A stretch of 64,000 bases of DNA, from positions 2,017,788-2,081,787 of the forward strand of contig NZ_LMGU01000001.1 of NCBI RefSeq assembly GCF_001427525.1. Direction: 5' to 3'. Numbering within the stretch: the first letter of the stretch is position 1; each line of letters starts with the position of its first letter. Below the pieces are notes generated by a model. The model was not told the origin of the DNA. It searched no databases and worked only from the letters and a program-made list of their open reading frames with translations. The DNA comes from Microbacterium sp. Root61. GTDB lineage: Bacteria > Actinomycetota > Actinomycetes > Actinomycetales > Microbacteriaceae. This document shows, in pieces, positions 59,489-64,000 of the stretch. Position numbers and translations under genes: made by a program.

Positions 59489-61066
59489 CTACTGCTCCAT
59501 CCAGGCGTCCCCGAAATACACCATGAGACCGCCTTGGAACGGGAAGTCCTCGGTGCCGAGGTGCAGCTTCTTCGAGTAGGACGTCGCGTTGCTGTACGGC
59601 GCCGTCCAGAACAGGACCGAGTCGCGTTTGGTGATCTCGGCGACGTCGCGCCACGCGGCGTTGCGATCGTCGAGTTGGAGTTCGTCGCGCGCGCGAATCA
59701 GCGCCTCATCGAGGTCCTCGTTCACGACCCCGCCCCAGTTGCGGCCGCCCGAGTACAGGTAGCGCCAATGGGTCGGGTACCCCGCCGAGGCATTGACCCC
59801 GCCCAGCACGCCGTAGTTGCCTGCCGCCGATTCCTCGAGGAAGCCCGCGTAGTCGACGACACGCAGCTTCACGTCGAGACCGGTCTCGGTCATCTGACGC
59901 TGGTAGTACGCATACTCGTCCGTGGATGCCAGGACCATGAAGTCGATCGTCGGGTCGCCGCCGTCGGCGACATAGTCAGCGATGAGCTTCTTCGCTTCAT
60001 CCATGTCCGGCGTGGGAGAGGCGCCCTCCAGGCACGCTGCAGCCCCTTCCGGGAACGGGATGCAATCGCGATTCTCGTCCCAGAGATCGCTGCCGGGGAA
60101 GATGATCGTGTTGGCCACCTTGGGATCGGTCGCCAGCCCGATCGCCTGACGGACCCGTTCATCGTCTGCCGGTGCCCTGGAGGCGTTGGGCACCAGCGCC
60201 TGCCCACCCGTGCTGGATCGAACGGTCACGAGCGAGGGATTCGCCTCGACCGCCGCCCAACTCGTGCCCGTGACCTGCGCCAGCGTCACTCCCCCGGCTA
60301 TGACCGCATCGGCACGGGACTGCGAGTCGACGAGCACGCGGAAGGTGAGCGCGTCGAGGTACGGCTTGCCCTTGTCCCAGTAGTCGTCGTTGCGGACCAG
60401 CTTGAGCTCACTGTCGCGTACCCACGACTTGAAGACGAAGGGGCCGGCGCCGACCGGCGAGGAGTTGAACGCGTCGGGGTCGGCGAGCGCTTTGGGCGAC
60501 CCGATCAGGCTCGCAGAGGAGGAGCCGGTGAGCGCCAGCGGGAAAGACCCGCTCGGCTCGCGGAGGGTGATGGTGACCTCCAGCTCACCGGTCGCCTCCA
60601 GCTTCTCGATTCCGGACAGCACCGACTTGGCGGGGCTGGTGGAGTCCGGGGCGATGTGCCGCTCGAGGTTGAACACCACGGCGGCGGCGTCCAAAGGCGT
60701 TCCATCCGTGAAGTCGACCCCGTCGCGCAGGGTCAGCACCCAGACTCGTCCGTCATCGGACTCCAGCGACTTCGCAAGCTTCGGCGTCACCTCGTCGGTG
60801 ACGTCGTCACGGTACATCAGCGTGTCCATCACCTGGGCCGCCCGCTCGATGCCGGTGCCCGCTGCGACGAGGCGTACAGGGTCGAACCCGGGCATCTCCG
60901 TCAGTGAACCGACGATCGCGGTGCCACCCGCCTGTGGCGTGCCGTCGCCGCCGCTCCCTGCGGACGGCGCCGTGCCCCCTCCGCCACCGGCACACGCGGC
61001 GAGCACCAGCGCGATCGCGCTGACCGCGACGATCGTTCCGACTCTTCTTCTGACCATTCGAAACAC
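59489..61066 (-). CDS. Peptide/opine/nickel-family ABC substrate-binding lipoprotein (copy 2)
   Basis: A 525-residue extracellular binding protein, paralogous along its whole length to the gene at 29247-30824. I place the start at a GTG (61066), 5 bp after AAAGGAG, which gives VFRMVRRR aligned with MVFRKVR in copy 1 and makes both 525 residues; ATGs at 61057, 61105 and 61117 are alternatives. The lipobox is LAAC with the lipidated Cys at about residue 25. Shared blocks such as EMPGFDPVRLVA and SLESDD are identical, while the segments at about residues 225-300 and 340-390, which border the ligand cleft in this family, differ most. It probably supplies the same dppBCDF importer. Confidence 0.93.
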   Translation of the reverse strand: MFRMVRRRVGTIVAVSAIALVLAACAGGGGGTAPSAGSGGDGTPQAGGTAIVGSLTEMPGFDPVRLVAAGTGIERAAQVMDTLMYRDDVTDEVTPKLAKSLESDDGRVWVLTLRDGVDFTDGTPLDAAAVVFNLERHIAPDSTSPAKSVLSGIEKLEATGELEVTITLREPSGSFPLALTGSSSASLIGSPKALADPDAFNSSPVGAGPFVFKSWVRDSELKLVRNDDYWDKGKPYLDALTFRVLVDSQSRADAVIAGGVTLAQVTGTSWAAVEANPSLVTVRSSTGGQALVPNASRAPADDERVRQAIGLATDPKVANTIIFPGSDLWDENRDCIPFPEGAAACLEGASPTPDMDEAKKLIADYVADGGDPTIDFMVLASTDEYAYYQRQMTETGLDVKLRVVDYAGFLEESAAGNYGVLGGVNASAGYPTHWRYLYSGGRNWGGVVNEDLDEALIRARDELQLDDRNAAWRDVAEITKRDSVLFWTAPYSNATSYSKKLHLGTEDFPFQGGLMVYFGDAWMEQ

Positions 61067-61138
61067 AACTGCTCCTTTCGGCGAACGCAACACTGCGCGC
61101 CTCATGTCAGCCTCCATGGAGGAGGTTCGGTGCCGAGG

Positions 61139-61166
61139 ATAGTAGATATTTGATCAGTTAAGTCAA
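61139..61166 (-). promoter_or_regulatory. Promoter with TTTGATCA operator upstream of binding-protein copy 2
   Basis: On the minus strand TTGACT (61166-61161) and TACTAT (61144-61139) are separated by 16 bp, and the operator 16-mer GATATTTGATCAGTTA (plus 61145-61160) fills the spacer exactly. The same 16-mer lies before copy 1 at 30901-30916. The predicted start near 61132 gives a leader of about 65 nt. Confidence 0.65.
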
Positions 61167-61230
61167 CAGGGTCTGCGATAACTTCCGCGATTCTTGCGGG
61201 CACGGCGCCACCGCATCCGCGAACGACGGA

Positions 61231-61262
61231 GCGAGCAGCGGTGACGGATCCCCGCTGCTCGC
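61231..61262. terminator. Terminator after prpC
   Basis: GCGAGCAGCGG and CCGCTGCTCGC form a perfect 11-bp stem with a 10-nt loop, 17 bp beyond the prpC stop. It separates the prp operon from the binding-protein gene on the same strand. Confidence 0.75.
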
Positions 61263-61278
61263 GTCGTCGTGCCGGAAC

Positions 61279-62448
61279 TCAGCCGGCGGCTTCCTCCGCA
61301 CGGTCGGCGGTCTCTTCGACTCGAGCCACATATCCGTCGATGTGTCGCTCGTCGGGCCCGTTGTAGGCCGACAGCGGACGGATGAGGGCGTTGGATGCCG
61401 CCTGCTCCATGATGTGCGCAGTCCAGCCGGTGACCCGCGCGGCCACGAACAGCGGCGTGAAGGTGAGCGTGTCGAACCCGATCAGGTGGTACGCCGGGCC
61501 CGAGGGATAGTCGAGGTTCGGGTAGATCCCCTTGCGGGCGACGAACTCGGACTCGAGCGCGTCGTACAGCGCGGCGAGATCCTTGGCGTCGTAGTGCTCG
61601 ACGAGCGTGTCGAGCGCGGCCTTCATCGTCGGGACGCGCGAGTCGCCCTTCTTGTAGACGCGGTGCCCGAAGCCCATGATCTTCTTCTTCTGGGCGAGCG
61701 CGTCATCCAGCCACGGCACGACGTTCGAGGCTTTGCCGATCTCGTCGAAGATGTGCATGACGGCCTCGTTCGCTCCACCGTGCAGCGCGCCCTTGAGCGC
61801 GCCGATCGCGGCGGTGACGGCCGAGTACAAGTCGGAGGTCGTGCTCGTCACGACGCGCGCAGTGAACGTCGACGCGTTGAAGGAGTGCTCCGCGTACAGG
61901 ATCATCGACACGTTGAACGCGTCGGCGACGACCTTCTCGGGCAGCTCGCCGAACGTCATCCAGAGGAAGTTCTGCGAGTAGTCCAGGTCGTCCCGCGCCT
62001 CGATGAGCTCCTGACCGCGACGACGACGCTGGTCGTACGCGACGATCGCGGGGAGCTTGGCGAAGAGCAGGTATGACTTGCCGAGGTCGGACTCACGGTC
62101 GTTGTGGAACGCCGAGGGGTCGGAGGCGCCGAGCACCGACACCGCGGTGCGCACGACGTCCATCGGGTGCGCGTCCAGCGGGATCAGGTCGATCGTCTGC
62201 TTGATGTTCTCGTCCAGAGCACGATGCGCGCGCTCGTAGGCTGTGAACTCGGCCAGCTGCGCGGCATCCGGAAGCTCGCCGTGCCACAGCAGGTAGGCGA
62301 CGGCCTCGAAGGACTGCGTCGCCGCCAGCTCCTGCACCGGGTACCCGCGGTACAGCAGGCTGTTGGTGTCGGGGTTGACCTTGCTGACCGCCGTGTAGTC
62401 CACGACGACTCCCGCAAGGCCCTTCTTGATCTCGATGGTGTCGGTCAT
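61279..62448 (-). CDS. prpC: 2-methylcitrate synthase (bifunctional with citrate synthase)
   Basis: A 389-residue enzyme condensing propionyl-CoA with oxaloacetate to 2-methylcitrate. Motifs GVVVDYTAVSKVNPDTNSLL at the start, GALKGALHGGANEAVMHIF, the active-site IMGFGHRVYKKGDSR and the C-terminal RPLSAYNGPDER match the PrpC group. The Lys-Gly-Asp-Ser-Arg segment is the CoA-binding loop. It is third in the prpD-prpB-prpC order and ends at a terminator. The enzyme would dispose of propionyl-CoA made by mmsA and by the catabolic block. Confidence 0.95.
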   Translation of the reverse strand: MTDTIEIKKGLAGVVVDYTAVSKVNPDTNSLLYRGYPVQELAATQSFEAVAYLLWHGELPDAAQLAEFTAYERAHRALDENIKQTIDLIPLDAHPMDVVRTAVSVLGASDPSAFHNDRESDLGKSYLLFAKLPAIVAYDQRRRRGQELIEARDDLDYSQNFLWMTFGELPEKVVADAFNVSMILYAEHSFNASTFTARVVTSTTSDLYSAVTAAIGALKGALHGGANEAVMHIFDEIGKASNVVPWLDDALAQKKKIMGFGHRVYKKGDSRVPTMKAALDTLVEHYDAKDLAALYDALESEFVARKGIYPNLDYPSGPAYHLIGFDTLTFTPLFVAARVTGWTAHIMEQAASNALIRPLSAYNGPDERHIDGYVARVEETADRAEEAAG

Positions 62449-62483
62449 GATGTGCTCCCTCGTAAGGTTCCGGATGCCGCGCG

Positions 62484-63383
62484 TCAGCGCGCGATCTCGA
62501 AGTTGAAGACGCTGGTGTCGAAGTGGTTGTAACCCTCGTAATCGATGAGCTCGTAGAGGTCGGCGCGGTGCTGCATCTCGCCCAGCTTCGAGGTCAGGTG
62601 CCCCTCGTCGTTGAGCGTGTCCAGCGCGCGCCCGGCGGCGCCCATCGCGATGCGCAACAGCGAGACGGGCCAGATGACGATGTTCACGCCGACGTCGGCC
62701 AGCTGCGCGCTGGAGAACAGCTCGCTCTTGCCGAACTCGGTCATGTTGGCCAGGATCGGCACGTCCACGGCGGCGCGGACGGCCGCGAACTCCTCGAGCG
62801 AGCGCATCGCCTCGGGGAAGATCGCGTCGGCACCGGCATCAACCAGCGCCTTGGCCCGGTCGATCGCCGCGTCGAGCCCCTCGACGGCGGCGATGTCGGT
62901 GCGCGCCATGATGAGGAAGTTCGGGTCGCGGCGCGCGTCGACGGCGGCACGGATGCGCTTGAGCGCTGTGCCCTCGTCGACGACGGCCTTGCCGTCGAGG
63001 TGGCCGCACCGCTTCGGGTTGATCTGGTCCTCGATGTGCATGCCGGCCAGGCCCGCATCCTCGAGCGTCTGGATCGTGCGAGCCACGTTCATCGGCTCGC
63101 CGAAACCGGTATCGGCGTCGATGATCGCCGGCAGCTCGGTCATCCGGGCGATCTGCTGACCGCGGCCCGCCACTTCGGTGAGGGTGGTGAGGCCGATGTC
63201 GGGCAGACCGAGATCGGCGCTGAGTACCGCTCCCGAGATGTAGACGCCGTCGAACTGCTTCTGCTCGATCAGCCGCGCGCTCAGCGGGTTGAACGCGCCG
63301 GGGAAGCGCAGCAGCTCGCCGGTGGCGAGGCGCTCCCGCAGGATCCGCCGCTTCTCCTCGGCCGTCGTCAGCGAGTACAGCAT
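62484..63383 (-). CDS. prpB: Methylisocitrate lyase
   Basis: A 299-residue PEP mutase/isocitrate lyase-fold enzyme that cleaves 2-methylisocitrate to pyruvate and succinate. FPGAFNPLSARLIEQ, DADTGFGEP and the catalytic-loop Cys in NPKRCGHLDGK are diagnostic; EDQINPKRCGH is the family signature. The ATG at 63383 overlaps the prpD stop by one base (TGATG); the longer frame upstream is a shadow of prpD. Its pyruvate product links to PEP synthase at 17116-19503. Confidence 0.96.
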   Translation of the reverse strand: MLYSLTTAEEKRRILRERLATGELLRFPGAFNPLSARLIEQKQFDGVYISGAVLSADLGLPDIGLTTLTEVAGRGQQIARMTELPAIIDADTGFGEPMNVARTIQTLEDAGLAGMHIEDQINPKRCGHLDGKAVVDEGTALKRIRAAVDARRDPNFLIMARTDIAAVEGLDAAIDRAKALVDAGADAIFPEAMRSLEEFAAVRAAVDVPILANMTEFGKSELFSSAQLADVGVNIVIWPVSLLRIAMGAAGRALDTLNDEGHLTSKLGEMQHRADLYELIDYEGYNHFDTSVFNFEIAR

Positions 63384-64000
63384 CAGAACAGACCCTTGGG
63401 GGCGGGCGCCAGGGCCAGGACGCCGTGCTTGGCGACGATCGTGAGCTGCGACACCTCGTCGGCGGTCAGCTCGGGGAGGCGCTGGACCAGCTCGAGGAAG
63501 CGCTCGATCTCGTCCTGCTCGAGCACGGGCTCGGCCAGCAGGCGGAACTTGCGGATGTAGTCCTCGCGGGCGAACGGCCGGGCGCCGAGCGGGTGCGCGT
63601 CGGCGACGGCGATCTCGTCGACGAGCTCGGTGCCGTCGGTGAAGCGGATGACCACTCGACCACCGAAGGCCTTCTCGTTCGGGTCCTCCGAGTGGTAGCG
63701 GCGCGTCCACTCGGCGTCCTCGGCGGTGGTGACCTTCTGCCACAGCTCGACCGTGTCGGCGCGGCCGGCACGCTCGGGAGCGTACGAGTCGACGTGGTGC
63801 CATGCGCCATCCTGCAGCGCGACGGTGAAGATGTACGGGATCGAGTGGTCGAGCGTCTCGCGGGATGCCGTGGGGTCGTACTTCTGCGGGTCGCCCGCAC
63901 CGGAGCCGATCACGTAGTGGGTGTGGTGCGAGGTGTGCAGCACGATCGACTCGATGTTGGCGGGGTCAGCCGCGTCGGGACGCTCGCCGTGGAGCTTGCG
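63383..64000 (-). CDS. prpD: 2-methylcitrate dehydratase, C-terminal part
   Basis: The gene enters from the right edge; about 205 C-terminal residues are visible. [20 protein letters not shown], the conserved [17 protein letters not shown] and [11 protein letters not shown] are typical of the MmgE/PrpD family, whose members dehydrate 2-methylcitrate without an Fe-S cluster. Its stop overlaps the prpB start. Together with prpB and prpC it completes the 2-methylcitrate cycle up to an aconitase-type step supplied elsewhere. Confidence 0.93.
   Translation of the reverse strand, partial: RKLHGERPDAADPANIESIVLHTSHHTHYVIGSGAGDPQKYDPTASRETLDHSIPYIFTVALQDGAWHHVDSYAPERAGRADTVELWQKVTTAEDAEWTRRYHSEDPNEKAFGGRVVIRFTDGTELVDEIAVADAHPLGARPFAREDYIRKFRLLAEPVLEQDEIERFLELVQRLPELTADEVSQLTIVAKHGVLALAPAPKGLF

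Noticed and set aside
62484..63803. Extended N-terminus for methylisocitrate lyase, and similar extensions at 7042-8406, 26086-27519 and 34935-37460.
   Set aside because: The extra residues are Arg-rich shadow translations of the neighbouring gene, while internal starts have family-typical N-termini and overlap codons or ribosome binding sites.
1..64000. Insertion sequences, CRISPR arrays, tRNA or rRNA genes, prophage or plasmid-type functions.
   Set aside because: I found no transposase, integrase, tandem repeat array or RNA gene signature, and base composition looks even across the window.

Overview
The window is high-GC, densely packed bacterial DNA with long directons, 1-bp or 4-bp gene overlaps, many GTG starts and no RNA genes, insertion sequences or CRISPR. 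Gene content (fused PntA and PntB, PEP synthase with its PpsR regulator, an HtaA-domain protein, FadE-type acyl-CoA dehydrogenase pairs, the 2-methylcitrate cycle) and codon use point to an actinobacterium, most likely Microbacteriaceae (inference). No gap without a gene exceeds about 285 bp.

Layout. (1) 1-7026: an HAA-type ABC importer (livH, a fused livM-livG, livF and a lipoprotein binding protein cut by the window edge) faces an AMP-forming acid-CoA ligase, an SDR dehydrogenase and a MarR regulator. (2) 7042-11974: a valine/isobutyrate module (mmsB, acyl-CoA dehydrogenase, mmsA) divergent from a thiolase. (3) 11990-20377: general genes: an HtaA-domain protein, a membrane protein, a YCII protein, pntAB, ppsA and ppsR. 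(4) 20498-61066: a roughly 40-kb catabolic block. (5) 61279-64000: prpC, prpB and the 3' part of prpD.

The catabolic block contains two closely related CYP105-like P450s around a [3Fe-4S] ferredoxin and a ferredoxin reductase; two heteromer-type acyl-CoA dehydrogenase pairs; a lower-pathway operon (SDR, ADP-forming CoA ligase, a two-protein MaoC-type hydratase, a zinc-ribbon OB-fold protein, a thiolase-fold protein lacking the usual N-terminal Cys, two crotonases); an opp/dpp ABC importer with two paralogous binding lipoproteins 14 kb and 16 kb away; a nine-gene operon (crotonase, amidohydrolase, cyclase-family hydrolase, acyl-CoA dehydrogenase, luciferase-like monooxygenase, acetoacetate decarboxylase-like protein, crotonase, second ADP-forming CoA ligase, metallo-hydrolase); a GntR/FCD regulator; a flavin reductase fused to an IclR-type effector domain; and an Old Yellow Enzyme.

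An AT-rich element with core TTTGATCA lies in front of most transcription units of this block, including identical 16-mers before the two binding-protein genes, and is not obvious before the housekeeping genes. I infer one regulon, probably controlled by the GntR protein: import by the dpp system, oxygenation by the P450s and a two-component flavin monooxygenase, CoA activation by ADP-forming ligases, then beta-oxidation with a probable retro-aldol step resembling steroid side-chain degradation. Propionyl-CoA could drain into the prp genes. The substrate is unknown; an alicyclic or terpenoid-like acid is a guess. Steroid ring-degradation genes are absent here.
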